DNA of 64,000 nucleotides from Zymoseptoria tritici IPO323 (GCF_000219625.1 NC_018216.1:496001-560000); one strand, 5' to 3'; shown: positions 1-11,949, counted from the first letter of the stretch. Numbers and translations: made by a program. The notes: generated by a model from the letters alone, not told the origin.

Positions 1-1807
1 AGTTAGGAGGGCGAAAGAAGAAATCGGCTATCGATATAGTGCTTCTCTTAACAAACGAAATCGAGGAGAATCGAAGAAAGAAAAAGAAGACTTCGGTTAT
101 CTTCCTCGACGTAAGAGGAGCATACGACTACGTTACAAAGAACCGACTATTAAGAATAATAATCTAGTTAAGGCTTCCGTATAGCCTTATATATTAGGTT
201 TAGTTGTTTATAAGCAATAGACGCCTACGAATAGTATTTAACGGACAGATACAGGAATTCTAGGATGTAGAGATCGGCGTTCTATAAGGCAGCCTAATAT
301 CTCTTATCCTCTTTCTTATCTATACGCGCGATATATTCTTCTCGCTATAAGGAGTTACTCCTAGTTCCTACGTTAACGACATTAGACTATCTACCTTGTC
401 TACGTCCCTTAAGAAGAACTCTAAGGTACTAGAACGTAAGGCAAGAAGGCTAATAGACCTAGGAAAGAAGAACTCGATTGCTTTCGACCTAGCAAAGACA
501 GACCTAGTATACTTCTTAAAAGGGAAAGGGTCTAATTGCCTAGTAATTCTTCTAAATAGCGATATTATTCGCCTAGCAAAGAAAGCGATAAAGTAGCTTA
601 GGATTTAGCTAAATACCGGTCTTACCTTTAAGGAGCATATTGTAATAAGATCGGCATAAGTATAAGCGGCATTCTATCGATTAGAAAGACTAGCAAATAC
701 TAAACGCGGTCTATCTTCTATATCGTTAAGAAAGATCTACCTAGCCTACGTTACTATAATAGCAGACTACGGGGCCCCGGTTTAGTAGCGGTCGAAAAAA
801 AGTATAAAACTTCTAGTATCTCTATAAAGTAAAGCTTATAGAAAGATCCTAGGCGTTTTTCGTACTACCCTAAACGTCCCGTCCGAAGTAGAGTTAAATC
901 TCTTCCCCCCGGATCTACGCTTAGAGAAATAGTTAATTTTATACTCTCTACGCGTAGCAAAGCTACCTAAAAACTACCCTATAAGACTCGCTATCTAAAG
1001 CGCGCCTTCGGATACGCGAGAAGTCCGATACGAGGACTTAAGAGAGATACTTCCGCAAAAACGATAGAGAATATAGATATAACTACTCTATTATCGACTC
1101 CGATAATATAAGCATTTCGTAGAACACAAGAGGGCTAACTACGCAAAAGACGATCTCTTTAGTATCTAGAAAACCCGATACGAAATAGTAAGACAATAGG
1201 AGATTAATAAGGTACCTAGGAATACAAATAGTTACCTTAGTCGATTTCTATAGAGCTCGCTAGGAAAACATAGAATAGGAGGAAGACACGCTTTAACTAG
1301 TGCCTTCTATACTATCCTATTAGGACACGGATACCTAAAGTCCTATCTCTATCGCTTTAGATACGTAACGACGCTAGACTGCCCTTGCGGATAACGAGAA
1401 ATAGTAGAACACCTCGTATATAGCTGCCCTATCTACAATATATTTAGGCTACTACCGCTACGACAAGTATAATCTCTACTAGAAATAGTAGAAGATAAGG
1501 AACTCTGGAAATACCTTACTACCTTTCTCTTAGATATAAAGATTGCTTCTAGGTCCTAGCACCTAGTAAGAGGCGAAGACGAGACCGTCTAGCCTATACT
1601 CCTTTTACTTTTCCTTATTTGTCTTTCTTTAAAGTCCTTCGATACTAGCTTACTACTATCCTAGGCACGGGTCTTTCCCTAAGGTTAAGAGATACGAGAG
1701 AACAACGATTGTACATAGATAGACTGCTGTCGCAAGACAGCCGTCCTACATAGTTATAGACTCCTATAGGACGTAAATGGAACAAACAAACAAAACAAAC
1801 AACAAAC
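1..1807 (+). mobile_element. Tad1/I-like LINE, 3' part, RIP-degraded
   Basis: This is the 3' portion of a non-LTR retrotransposon; its 5' end lies outside the window. Conceptual translation through many stops shows reverse transcriptase blocks: FLDVRGAYD near 100-130, a GVPQGSxISPILF-like block near 270-310, and YVND at 369-380 where YVDD is expected. A C-terminal CPCG...EHL...CP zinc-like motif lies near 1380-1430. The element ends in a (CAAA)n-type tail (about 1781-1807). CpA is almost absent and TAG/TAA replaces CAG/CAA throughout, as expected after RIP. The same sequence occurs inverted at 52162-56591. The copy is certainly dead. Confidence 0.88.
396..596 (+). pseudogene. Surviving open fragment of the LINE reverse transcriptase
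   Basis: This 66-codon open stretch is the longest intact piece of the LINE polymerase ORF in this copy. It lies just after the mutated YVND box, and stops flank it on both sides. It is a remnant, not an independent gene. The matching part of the right-hand copy reads the same way with different lesions. Confidence 0.7.
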
Positions 1808-2070
1808 ATGGCGACGAGCACGTGGTGTCCGTCGCCCTATCTCAGGCTGTTATCGCAACATGAGGTGCCGTCCACAATTTCTAATGGTAGGAAGAAACAA
1901 TCCCGTGATTCCACCAGTTACATGCAAGCCTCGCAAACATCGCTCCCTAAAAGCCGCCCTGATTCCTCTCTACTCGTCCAACAACGCACCCACAAGAGTC
2001 CACAACCACCCTCGCTAACAACTCACCCACCCTGCCCCGTCAACGACAACATCAAACTCTCTCCCAAAAA

Positions 2071-2527
2071 ATGAAACTCTCCCACCTCCCCATCCTCCTC
2101 GCCCTACTCGCTTCCACCCTCGCAGACTTCGTGCGTCCCTCCCGCCAGACACTCCCTCTCTCACACCGCACCAAACTTGTCCTAACCCACTCCTCTCCCA
2201 CAACAGACCTGCGAACTCCCCAGCGACGACCACGAAAACGGCAACTGCGTCGGCCACGGCCCCGACGCCGGAAAACAGCAGGATTGCAGCTTTGTAAGCT
2301 CCCATGCCCCATTGCATCCCATTCCCCCATCCCATTTCCATGCCCTCGTGTCCGCACGAGTCAGATCTTGACGCGGCGGTCCTCGCTCGTTTCGTTCGAC
2401 TTCCCGACTGACCGTATGTTTGTGATTTGCGCTTGGTCAGGCCAGACCTTGCTTCGACGACCAACATCGATGCGAATTCCACTCCGGCACGTCCGAAGCG
2501 GCATGTGACCACTGCTGTGGGGATTAA
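2071..2527 (+). CDS. Small secreted cysteine-rich protein, 8 Cys (candidate effector)
   Basis: Three exons, 2071-2130, 2207-2293 and 2441-2527, give 77 aa. Introns of 76 and 147 bp have GTGCGT/CAG and GTAAGC/CAG ends; the first has a CCTAAC branch site. Both introns are phase 0. Exon 1 (MKLSHLPILLALLASTLADF) is a typical signal peptide. The mature part of about 57 aa has eight cysteines (TCEL, NCVG, DCSF, PCFD, RCEF, ACDHCC), and the reading ends at a TAA exactly in frame. The exon plan matches the genes at 28756 and 29861: an intron right after the signal peptide and another two residues after the third Cys. It probably acts outside the cell; function is unknown. The LINE tail ends 264 bp upstream of the ATG. 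Confidence 0.8.
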
Positions 2528-2900
2528 AGGGCGAAAGCTTTTGTTTAAGAAGGGACCTGTATGCGAGTCGGACAAAGGTGCGGGCGATGCGGGCGATGCG
2601 GATGGCATGCGGAGGGAGCGCGGACGGACGGCGAGGAGGACGGTGAAACAGGCAGTGCGGGTAATGCCACGCAGTCCTTTTGTCGAACTTGAGGTTCTGT
2701 CGAATCGTATTTTCCATGTTGGCGTTGCTGCTGATCTCAATGTCAACGAAAACTCCCGAATATGTATATGCGGTGATGGGGTATCTCATGCGTCTCGCTC
2801 CAGAAAAGAAATCATCGATCGCAACAGAAACCGTCCCAGCAGAACTCTGCCACCATTCCTCCGATCAGTGCTCGAACCCTCGACATGCCCTTCAAAATGC
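2528..2900. other. Intergenic, convergent 3' ends
   Basis: This stretch separates the stop of the 8-Cys secreted gene from the stop of the large minus-strand gene. The open frames here are short and lack a plausible start. I see no other feature. Confidence 0.5.
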
Positions 2901-5814
2901 TCATTTTTCCCTCCCAGCCTCCTCCCACAACACAACAAAAGCCAACTCGACCTCCACCTCCCTCCCCACTCCCCTCAAAATCTTCACCAACTGCCGAATC
3001 GCCGCCCGTCCTCTGACCTCATCCCTCACAATCCTCGGCAGCAACTTCTCATTACCCAAGTCCTTCTGACTTTTCACCCGTATTTCTTTGATCTTCTTAC
3101 CGAGTCGGGCAATCTCCTCGGGAATATGCGCGTCAATGAGAGCGAAGAACTCTCTCGTTGTGGAAAAGTCTCGTAGTTCCATGTAATCGCTGAAGTCAAG
3201 GGTTGTGAGACCCCATTTGAGTTCGACGGTGACGTTGGGGAAAGGGAGGGGATAGATTTGAGTGAGGTCGTGGGCTTTCGGCGGAAAGGGTGCCATGGGG
3301 TTTGAGGGTACGGGTCTGGGAATGGGAATTGGACCGGGAGGATGGATGGGGGCGTAGTAGTGTCCGGTACCGCTTGAAGCGCGGCGTGAGTAGACAAGGG
3401 TTGGTGGGCCGCCTTGTCTACTTGCAAGAGAGGGTCGTGGGGTGTTGCTACTACTGTTGGGAGTGGGCGGATCCGAGGGAGCGCTCATTCGGGCAAGCAG
3501 GATGTTGATGTCGACGCGGGCTTCGGGATATTTGGTGAGTTTGTCTTTGAGGTTGCGGAGTTGTTGAGCGTCGAGGTCAGTGTTGGCGGCCATCATTTGG
3601 GCGACCACGGGAGTTTTGGCGAGGTCGCCGAGGATTTCTTCGGCTAGGCTTTGGCGTCTGCCGTGAGAAGGCAGGCCGGAAGTGATGAAAGGTAGGTTTG
3701 GAGGAGATGAGACTTGTCGAGGGTTGGCAAGAGGCCGCTGTGGAATCAAACGGCCTTGGTTGGGATAGGTGGGCGGACTTTGCGAGAGTTGTTGAGCGCC
3801 TTGCTGGGATGACGAAGGAAAGTGGTATAGTTGCGTGGCAGGTGATGACGGCAGATGATGCGGGCGTTGTAAAGGCACAGCACGTGGAGGGAGATTGCTC
3901 AGAGGTCGGACCACGGTGCGAGGCGAGACGGCGGCAGATGACGGAGACAAAGCAGAAGTGCTGTTAGGCTCCGTCGCTGTGTGACGTCGTATGCCAGATT
4001 CCACTGGTGGCTTTGGCCGTAGCATTTCACCATTATTCAGTCGTTGTTCAGGACTCTTCCCGCCGCGTGCTTCAGCGACTGGTATGATGGTGAGCGGAGA
4101 CGCCGGACTGGCAGTAGGCTGCGCTCTGCGTCCAGGGAAAATATCGAGGAGTGGATTGACTGGAGGACCAGCCGTGGGTAATGACATGCGACGTTGCTGC
4201 ATTGGAGAGGGCTCTCTCCTATGGACCGCATCAAGCTGCTCTGTGGCAGGGCTTTGGCGTTGTGGGGTCTCCTTTGGAACGCCCTTTTGCGCAGCATCGT
4301 TAATTGAATTAATCGCCTGGAATCCGGACGAGCGCCGTGGTGGTGGCGGGCTTATGTTTGTCAGAGGCGTATTGTCCGGCGCCGGCATTGCAGACAGTGC
4401 TGACGGCACTGGCGTCTCATATGGCGGAGCAGCTGGCGACTTGGCGTTGTCATCTTCATCATCGAATGCATCTATCAATTGAATGACGGCGGCATCTGCT
4501 TGAGGATCTGCAGAGCTCGCGACGCCAGCGGTAGCCGTTTCATGTGCTTCCGCTGTCCTTTGCGTGGCAGAAACATCTTGCGACTCCTTCTCGCCGGGAA
4601 CTGGCGGTGCTTCCTTGGGATGTGGATGAGCGGAGGACTCCGAATTGACCTGTTTATTGCCGTCAATCGAAGTTTTTGGCGGTGTTGATGCACCGCCATT
4701 CTCACGCACTCGCTTTGATGCGGCCTCTGGCCCATGTCCGTCGATTCGTCGTCGCTTCACGCCAGCTCGAGGCGGATCGATGGATGCGACCGTGAATGAT
4801 TGATCCATCCTACCAGCGTTGTCAGTTGCGCCGTCAGAGAAGAGAGAGCAAGACTTCAGCATACCTTGCCATTTCCTCTCGATAATCTTGCAGACGCTGA
4901 TTCTTGGTTCTCGTGTCGGATCCTGACTCGGGCGTGGTGGAGCCTTCACCATTGTCTTGATTGCTAGACGACCCTCCGAATGGCAACCCATGTGGGAGGT
5001 ATGGTTCAGCTGGTTGGGAGCCAACTCGCTCTGCATTATTTCGGTCCGACCATTCCACACTTTGAGTGCTGAAGGCGGGCTGACAATGTTCCAAAGGTCA
5101 GCGTTGTCAGTGCGAGAATGGTAGTTTTGATGCCTCCCGTGCCGTGCTTTCATTTCCGGAAAGAGCGCCGATTCCAAATGTGGAGAAAAGTTGTACATAC
5201 CAGGGCCTGCCCATGAACATCATCCTGCATCTGGTCCATCGGCTCCATCTCGCTCCTGCGAGCAATGCGTCGCGCTTTCTGTAATTGATTGTCATGATAC
5301 TTCACACACTTCTCCACAACAAGATCATGGAAGAGCTCGGTGAGTCTGCATCAACAAGTCATGTCAGCATGTGGCCTGCGACATCCAAAGAACAGGACCA
5401 CCCACGTCTGCCGATCTGGTTCATCCGAATAATGCAAGTCCTTCGGATACCGACCGTCATATTTCTCCAGACTGGGAGTTTCCAGCCAGTTCGGTCGTTC
5501 GTCATCGCCAAAATCCGGCCAGAGAATCGGACCGTAGCGAGAGAACAAATCCAGAGAGGCTTTCTCCAGCGAGGCGGAAGATCGGATTTCGGTATTTGGT
5601 TTCGAGACGTATTGTTCCGCGATGACCTTGATATCGGAGAGGAGATCTTGGACCTGCAGATTAATGGTCAATGAGATTGCTCTTTTCGAAGGTCGCATGC
5701 ATGAAATCTGCATACCACGGGACTGTCCTTGTTACCTTGGCGCGAAATTCCACGATCGGATTTCAGGCCAAGGGAGCGCTCGATGCTGACGAGATCGCCG
5801 TCGCTGCGTGCCAT
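2901..5814 (-). CDS. Large Pro/Ser-rich protein, function unknown (871 aa, five exons)
   Basis: Reading minus strand, exons are 5814-5716, 5653-5406, 5345-5201, 5079-4865 and 4809-2901. Introns of 62, 60, 121 and 55 bp all have GT..AG ends, and frames join exactly for 872 codons. The start MARSDGDLV is the first good ATG, but an upstream exon is possible. Residues about 30-170 look folded and helical (LTELFHDLVVEKCVKYHDN). The middle, about 240-650, is low complexity, rich in Pro, Ser and Gln, with a basic patch (GVKRRRIDG) that could be a nuclear signal. The last 110 residues look like a compact domain (PLPFPNVTVELKWGLTTLDF, then a charged helix). I do not recognise the family. The layout would suit a nuclear or regulatory protein, which is only a guess. 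Confidence 0.72.
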
Positions 5815-7058
5815 GGCGACGACTGCATAGAGGAGAACGGTCGAAAGGGAGTGTGTTCGAAGTGAGCATGTAGGAGAGATCGTAGGATCGTAGTGGAAAG
5901 CGAGATCCAAGCGGAAGATGGGCGGTGGCTGCCCCGCGGGCAAGAAAGAAGGTAGTCTACGTGTAGCAGCTTACCCACTGCTACCTCTAGCCTGAATCAA
6001 TCTCCTAGCGCAGGACCGTACGAAGTTCCGGCTAGATCTACTACTAGACGTTCAAAGAGGGTGCACCGCCGGGTCTATCGTACGTCCGTGTACATCCGTG
6101 TACCTCTTACCTTTCAACGACAGACAAGGTCAACCCTTGCCTCGAGTGTCATTACTAAACCTCATCCATCATGACAGTCACATTCCTCTGATCGGTGTGC
6201 CCAAAATATGCAATCACATGAACCAGTCATGTTCCCTGTCGCAATTCATCAATCACACTCGCCTTAGCTGCCGCGCAGTGCGCACGGACACTATCCTCGT
6301 ACAAATCTCCTAGCAAGAGCCGAGGCTTACGATCCCCATCACACTAAGTCCCGGCCTCCGGCACATGTAACAGGGGACCAACGACACTAGACGCGCGGCC
6401 GATGGTCGTAGCACCTGCCTATTGAGTGAGGCATGCCTCGTACTGATAGGGATGCGTGCGACTGGGCTAGGCCGGAATGTATTTGAATTTTCGATTGCTG
6501 ATCATTCCGTCAGCTGCTTTCATCACCGCGAACGCAAGATCGTGAACCGTACGTGGTGCGACTGCGATATCCCTGTCGCGGCTGTCGCTTTCCGGTCTAT
6601 CCGAAGCAACAACAGGGACATCCTATCTGGAGCGAAGTACTCCGCGCCGTCGCTCATGGACTTGCATGGATATATCATGAGGTACGGAGATCCGCATTGG
6701 GTAGCCAGTCCGACCGCCATTTATTGCCAATTGCTGGCGGTGAGCGAGTGGGTGATTACAGCATTCGGAACATCGCCCTACGCATCTCTGCTATTGTCTA
6801 CAGCGAGTGTCGCCAAGCCGGCTAGAACATCACTGCTACAGGCTCCATCCAGCATACTGACTACAGCAAGATGAACAGAAAGGTAGCATTGGAGCAGCCG
6901 AATCGCCATCCCCATCGCCATGTACCTAGGTCACTTCGTTCGGGCAAAGCCGAGGTTCGGACACGACGTCGTACAACCTCAACTTGAACGACGCACGATA
7001 CAAGCCTTGCATACCATACAATACTCACATCTCATCTCGCCTCCGATCTCCTTGAGCC
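5815..7058. other. Intergenic, divergent promoters
   Basis: About 1.2 kb lies between two divergently transcribed genes. The longest frame (6422-6874, plus) has no recognisable domain and no coding-like composition. I see nothing else here. Confidence 0.5.
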
Positions 7059-7984
7059 ATGTCCTCCCCTCCCGCAGAAACAAACACAGTCCTAACAAGT
7101 CACCCATCCTCCGGCATAACAGTTCTGACAATCAACCGTCCCACAGCCCGCAACGCCGTCAATCCAGCCACCGCACTCGCCCTATACAAATCCATCCTCC
7201 AATTCGAACAGGACGCAACACAAAGAATCCTCATCCTCAATGGCGCCAACGGAACTTTTTGCGCTGGCTTCGACCTCAAATCCGTCGCCCAAAATTCCTC
7301 CTCCAAACCGCATTATGACGTCCACGATGTCCGCGGCACGATTGCACCGATGGGACCGTCCAGACTGCGAATCAGCAAGCCCTGCATCGTCGCAGTAAGT
7401 GGATATGCCGTTGCGGGAGGGTTGGAATTGAGTCTCTTGGGTGATCTGAGGGTCGTGGAGGAGGGGAGTGTGTTTGGCGTCTTCTGCAGACGATGGGGAG
7501 TGCGTTCCTCCTTCCATCCTTCCTTCGCCTTGTTGTCGCGGGCATATCGAGCTATGGCTCCGCTTTGTATATGAAATGGATCCAAGTGATACTGATAGAT
7601 TCACAGGTCCCACTCATCGATGGAGGAACCGTTCGTCTCCAAGCCATCGTGGGACTAGGCCGCGCCCTCGACATGATCCTCACCGGCCGCCCCGTCTCCG
7701 CCACCGAAGCGCTCTCCATGGGTCTCGCGAACCGTATCGTACCCAAAGGCCAAGCTCTCTCCGAAGCGATCAAGTTGGCACAGCAACTCGTGCAATTTCC
7801 GCCGATATGTATGAACGCCGATCGAACGTCAGCATATCACGCAGCGTACGACGCAAGGAGTTTCGAGGAGGCGATGAAATTCGAATTCGCGAACGGCGTG
7901 GGAGCGACGAAGGCGGAGGGCGTAGAGGGTGCGAGGAGATTTCGAGAGGGAAAAGGGAGGGGTGGGGACTTTTCGAAGTTGTGA
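7059..7984 (+). CDS. Enoyl-CoA hydratase/isomerase (crotonase) family protein
   Basis: Exons 7059-7499 and 7607-7984 give 272 aa. The 107-bp intron runs from GTGCGT to CACAG with an ACTGAT branch. The crotonase fold is clear. LTINRPTARNAVN is the N-terminal strand. GTFCAGFDLKS and AVAGGLELSLLGD form the two oxyanion-hole segments. FGVFCRRWG, rejoined by splicing to VPLIDGGTVRL, continues the core, and GLANRIVPKGQ precedes the C-terminal helices. The family hydrates 2-enoyl-CoA or does related CoA chemistry. The Glu in GGLEL is present, but the second catalytic Glu of classical hydratases is not where expected (VFGVFCRRWG), so the exact reaction is unclear. I see no peroxisomal tripeptide; the protein ends FSKL. 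Confidence 0.88.
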
Positions 7985-8065
7985 GTATCTTGTCTGTCCA
8001 AATGCTCACAACATATATGTAGCGTCCGTCATTCGCCCTATTTCACAGCCTCCTCACAACATCCA

Positions 8066-11000
8066 TTAAAGCATCCTCTTCACCCCTCGCCTCATCACCT
8101 CCTCCCCTCCACTCGCAATAAGTCCCCACTCCGCCACCGTCGCCCCCGTTCCGTTCTTTTCGTTCTGCGTCCCCGATTGCGCCTGGTTCCCCCGAATCTC
8201 CAACGTCGCAAATCGCGCACTCCAAACCGGCTCCGGCAGTGTGACATTCGTGGTATTGCTCATATACGGCCGGATTACAAACTCGTTCTCCACGTTGAAG
8301 GGATCGCTAATCTTCACATTGTCGCTGGATGTCACATTGACCGCCGGCACGGACGTGGTGTCGGAAAGGTTGTGGAATGTCACGGCGTAGTACGTGGGAG
8401 GAGCTTGCGCCCAGTCGAAGTGGATCGCGCTGATGGGTACGAAGGGTTGGGGGAGTTCGACGGTGAGGGAAGAGGTGGTATTGGAGTAGAGAGGTTGCCA
8501 GACTGTGCTGACGGCGCCGTCGACGGCCGAGAGAGGGAATTGACCCGGGACGTAGTCGGTATCAGAAGAGACGGGGCGGCACTGGGCGATATTACCCGGA
8601 TCGGTTTTCGTTTCGCCAATTTGCCGGTTGGGGACCGTGAGTGTGTCGTTCGGGTGAAGGGAGTAGACCTCTGTGCCTTCGAGGGAGATCGTGACCGGGA
8701 TGGGGCTGTTGGTGAAAGTGGTGTTGGCATTTTCGAGAGGGGCGGAGAGCCGAGTTAGAGTGGTGTGCGTCGAGTTGGAGACGGCTTTGATGGGCCAGCC
8801 TTGCCAGTAGATTGTGCGGTAGGTCAGATTGGGGATCTGTGGTGGGAGGGAGGGGTCGATGTTGAGGTGTTCTGGGGTCAGGCGGAGACCCAGGTAGCCG
8901 AATACAGCGACTCGGTTGGCGCCTCCGACGCCTGTCAGGAAGGGGAAGGCGGGGTGGGTGCCTCCGTTTAAGGTCCAGTCGTCGATGAGTTGCTCGCTAA
9001 ATTGGAACCATGGACCGCGGGTGTAGGGCTGAGAGCCGTAGAGGTCGTAGGTGTATGATGCGCAGCCGGAGGGACTTTCTCTATTGGCTACGATGCTGAA
9101 GACTCCGTAAGTCATGGCTGGTCCATCGGCAGATTGGGCGGCGGCGTAGTAGTCGAGGTTGCTGAGCGAGTATGGGTTTGGGTATTGGAGGAAGTCGTCG
9201 ATCAGGACGATATCCGCCTGCTTGACAGTGATACTGCCGTTCTGGCTCGCATACTCCAAGATGATGTTCGCTTGCTCAGACACCGGAATTGTGATGAGCG
9301 AGGATATGTTCGCCCACGTCTCGTTGGCTTCCATGCCGAACCGCTGTCGAAAATCATTCGTGCTGTTGAGATGGCTTGACATCAAAACCATGGTAAAGCC
9401 CACATTTGTTTGGAAGTTGGCGTATTCGTCCGGATCAGTTGCGTTGTACAGCTCATACAGTCCCGTCGTTTCGTTGAAAGTGACCAGATCGGCGTAGAAT
9501 TGAGCAATGGAGTCGTAGATGGGGAACAGTTCCTCCTTGAAGTACTCCGTGTCGCCAGTAACGACCCAGTAGTTCTGAAACTCCAGCGCAATGTCGCCGT
9601 TGAGGTGGTACTGATAGTCGAAGCAAGGTCCGGTTCCCGTGCAATTACCCAAGCGACCACTGGTCCAAGAGTATGCGGCGCCCTCAGGCGAAAACTTTCC
9701 CGTCTCATTCTGGCTCGACTGGTACGCAGTCAGGACGTTAGCCTGAGCTTGGGCGTATCGATCAACTCGATAGCGAGCAATCTGTTTCGCAGCTTGCGGG
9801 AAGGAGACGACGAGGCCGGGCTGCATCCAGACTTCGGTGTCCCAGAAGACGAGACCGGCATAGCAGGAGCCACCTAGACCGCAGACGCTGATGCTGTTGA
9901 CATCAAGTCGTGTTGTGTTGTTGGCAGCCATGATTGCGTTGGCACTGACGGTGTTCTGTAAAAGCTGGAAGGGGTTCGTGATAGCTGTGATTTGAAGCTC
10001 CAGGACATCTGCGTCGAAAGCGAGAGATCCACCAGTATCTCTGAAGTCATCCACGCTGTCCTCTGGCATGACAGTCTTCCATTCCTGCACATGAGACTCG
10101 TAGAGACACTCATATCCGGTGGTGGCGGCGCTCGCGGAAGCGTTCAAGGCGGTCTCCTTGGGGTCCGTGAAGGCATCGCTCGAAGCTCCGCCGATGTGCT
10201 TCGTGATGGTAGACGTCTTGCCTCCCGTCAAAGCCACATCCATAGCCTGCGCAATCGTAGAGCTGTTACTTCCAGTCACAGACTCCGTATCGAACAGTCT
10301 CCGACTGGTCGCATTGCACGAATCGTCTCCAACCAGCGTCGAAGCAATGTACGCCGTAACATTGCTCAGCCCATCAGGACTCACACCAGAGTGGATCATC
10401 GGTCGGTCAGAATGGTACTCCTTGCCCACAAACTGCGTCCGTACCGCACAATCTCCATCCAACACATCCACCACCGTAACATTGACGTCCCTTTCCGCCG
10501 TAAGCTGTACCCTCACCAACCCGACATTGACCAACAACTTATGCACCAACATCTCATACTGCACTCCAATAGGCACCCCACCGCTCGGCGTCCAGGTGAA
10601 ACTCCACTCCATCACACCCCTCCTCACATCCAGCGTCGAGCTAAACCCACTCACCTCCTCCTCCCTCACATTCGCATCCAACACACTCTCCCCAGCCACA
10701 ACCACCAACCCACCCCAATGCGGCACCCCCGAAATCACACTCTCCCCACCATACTGATTCAACCACCCAAAATTCGTGCCATTCGTCTCCGGCTGGGAAT
10801 CCCAAAACCCGGCGATCGTCGCAAAACTCTGCCGCCGATCAAACAACGGCCAGCCATTGATGTTATCTCCATTCACCGGATCGTCGACGTCGAAGAAGGG
10901 ACCAATGGCGGCGAGGTTGATTCCCAGGTAGCCGTTGGCGAGGGACATGCGGGATTGGTAGTGGTGCGGATCGAGGTGGGTGGTGGTGATGCGCCAAGCG

Positions 11001-11089
11001 GAGTCGTCCCAGGTTGTGCCATTGAAGCGGGTGTTGTAGATGGTCGCGGAAGCGGCGCTGAAGAGCGCAGCGAGGGTGAGGGCGAGCAT
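8066..11089 (-). CDS. ATH1: Secreted acid trehalase, GH65
   Basis: A single exon of 1007 aa starts at the ATG of a clean signal peptide (MLALTLAALFSAASA). Acid trehalase hydrolyses alpha,alpha-trehalose to two glucoses in the vacuole, wall or medium. The N-terminal GH65 beta-sandwich begins with YNTRFNGTTWDD and the SLANGYLGINLA segment. The (alpha/alpha)6 barrel includes VFWDTEVWMQP near residue 415. FQTNVGFTMV, YPNPYSLSNLDYYAAAQSA and GPWFQFSEQ follow. After about residue 830 there is a discoidin-like (F5/8 type C) region with AVDGAVSTVWQP. Many N-x-S/T sites agree with secretion. Length is usual for fungal acid trehalases. The gene is convergent with the crotonase gene, with stops about 80 bp apart. 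Confidence 0.95.
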   Translation of the reverse strand: MLALTLAALFSAASATIYNTRFNGTTWDDSAWRITTTHLDPHHYQSRMSLANGYLGINLAAIGPFFDVDDPVNGDNINGWPLFDRRQSFATIAGFWDSQPETNGTNFGWLNQYGGESVISGVPHWGGLVVVAGESVLDANVREEEVSGFSSTLDVRRGVMEWSFTWTPSGGVPIGVQYEMLVHKLLVNVGLVRVQLTAERDVNVTVVDVLDGDCAVRTQFVGKEYHSDRPMIHSGVSPDGLSNVTAYIASTLVGDDSCNATSRRLFDTESVTGSNSSTIAQAMDVALTGGKTSTITKHIGGASSDAFTDPKETALNASASAATTGYECLYESHVQEWKTVMPEDSVDDFRDTGGSLAFDADVLELQITAITNPFQLLQNTVSANAIMAANNTTRLDVNSISVCGLGGSCYAGLVFWDTEVWMQPGLVVSFPQAAKQIARYRVDRYAQAQANVLTAYQSSQNETGKFSPEGAAYSWTSGRLGNCTGTGPCFDYQYHLNGDIALEFQNYWVVTGDTEYFKEELFPIYDSIAQFYADLVTFNETTGLYELYNATDPDEYANFQTNVGFTMVLMSSHLNSTNDFRQRFGMEANETWANISSLITIPVSEQANIILEYASQNGSITVKQADIVLIDDFLQYPNPYSLSNLDYYAAAQSADGPAMTYGVFSIVANRESPSGCASYTYDLYGSQPYTRGPWFQFSEQLIDDWTLNGGTHPAFPFLTGVGGANRVAVFGYLGLRLTPEHLNIDPSLPPQIPNLTYRTIYWQGWPIKAVSNSTHTTLTRLSAPLENANTTFTNSPIPVTISLEGTEVYSLHPNDTLTVPNRQIGETKTDPGNIAQCRPVSSDTDYVPGQFPLSAVDGAVSTVWQPLYSNTTSSLTVELPQPFVPISAIHFDWAQAPPTYYAVTFHNLSDTTSVPAVNVTSSDNVKISDPFNVENEFVIRPYMSNTTNVTLPEPVWSARFATLEIRGNQAQSGTQNEKNGTGATVAEWGLIASGGEEVMRRGVKRML

Positions 11090-11949
11090 TTTGCCTGTAG
11101 GGAGAGGGTGTTAGTTTGGTGAGGTGGAATGTAGAAGGTGGAGAGTTTTTATGGTGAGCGAGAAGCAGGGTTTTTTCCTTCGTGCCCAAGAAGACTCATT
11201 CACTGGTTCACCCACCTCTTCGACCCAACGGTATACTTCTCCAGTCCAACCACGAAACGTCCAAACTCACCTTTCAGCTAAGCCCAAATCGGGCTATATC
11301 CTCAAAGAGAGGTTTCTAATAAGATGTCCTTCTCCCAGACCGGCGTTTTGGTGAATGGAAATAGAGGGAAGGGTTGTTGTGCAGACTTACGCAGAGTCAG
11401 ACGGACTCGTGACTTTATGCGCCGATCATCATCAGTCGGACCGGCTTAAGTATATGCATTGTGCAAAGAAGTGGAGAGAACTTCGAAGGCAGCTGACATG
11501 TGCGTCCACGCGAGCGACTTCGAAGAAAAGCATCGAACCGGTGACGTGGGTGGGGTCGGCACGGGCTCCCCGCTCTGCACTCCGCACTCGCTTCCATGGA
11601 CCATTTTGGGACAGACCGAAGTCAAACAAGTGAGTTTCGCAAACGAGAACTTGTGCCTGACGATCGAGCCAGATCAAAAGTCTAACGACCGATCAGTTCG
11701 AAGCATTCATTTATGCTACCTACCCAGAAACCACCCAAAGCAACGCCAGCTCTATTGTTGAAGTCGCACCCCCCAGTCCGATGAACCACTTGTTTAAAGG
11801 GCCATTCCTATCCTGACCGGTCCACCAACGCCTCGCTTGAACGCTGTTGAAGACCAAAATGTTGAAGATGCATGCTCACGACGACTTTCCATCGTCGTCG
11901 CGGACACGGGTGTGTTGAAGCTCGTTTCGTTTCGTTATTCCACGCTGCC
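11090..11949. other. Intergenic
   Basis: This lies between the trehalase start and the 3' end of the glycine decarboxylase gene, so it includes the trehalase promoter. Open frames are short, mutually overlapping and featureless. No RNA gene or repeat was seen. Confidence 0.5.

Noticed and set aside
2015..3176. Several overlapping 100-250 codon frames on both strands
   Set aside because: They are shadows of the spliced 8-Cys gene and of the large minus-strand gene. Only the spliced model explains a signal peptide plus ordered cysteines.
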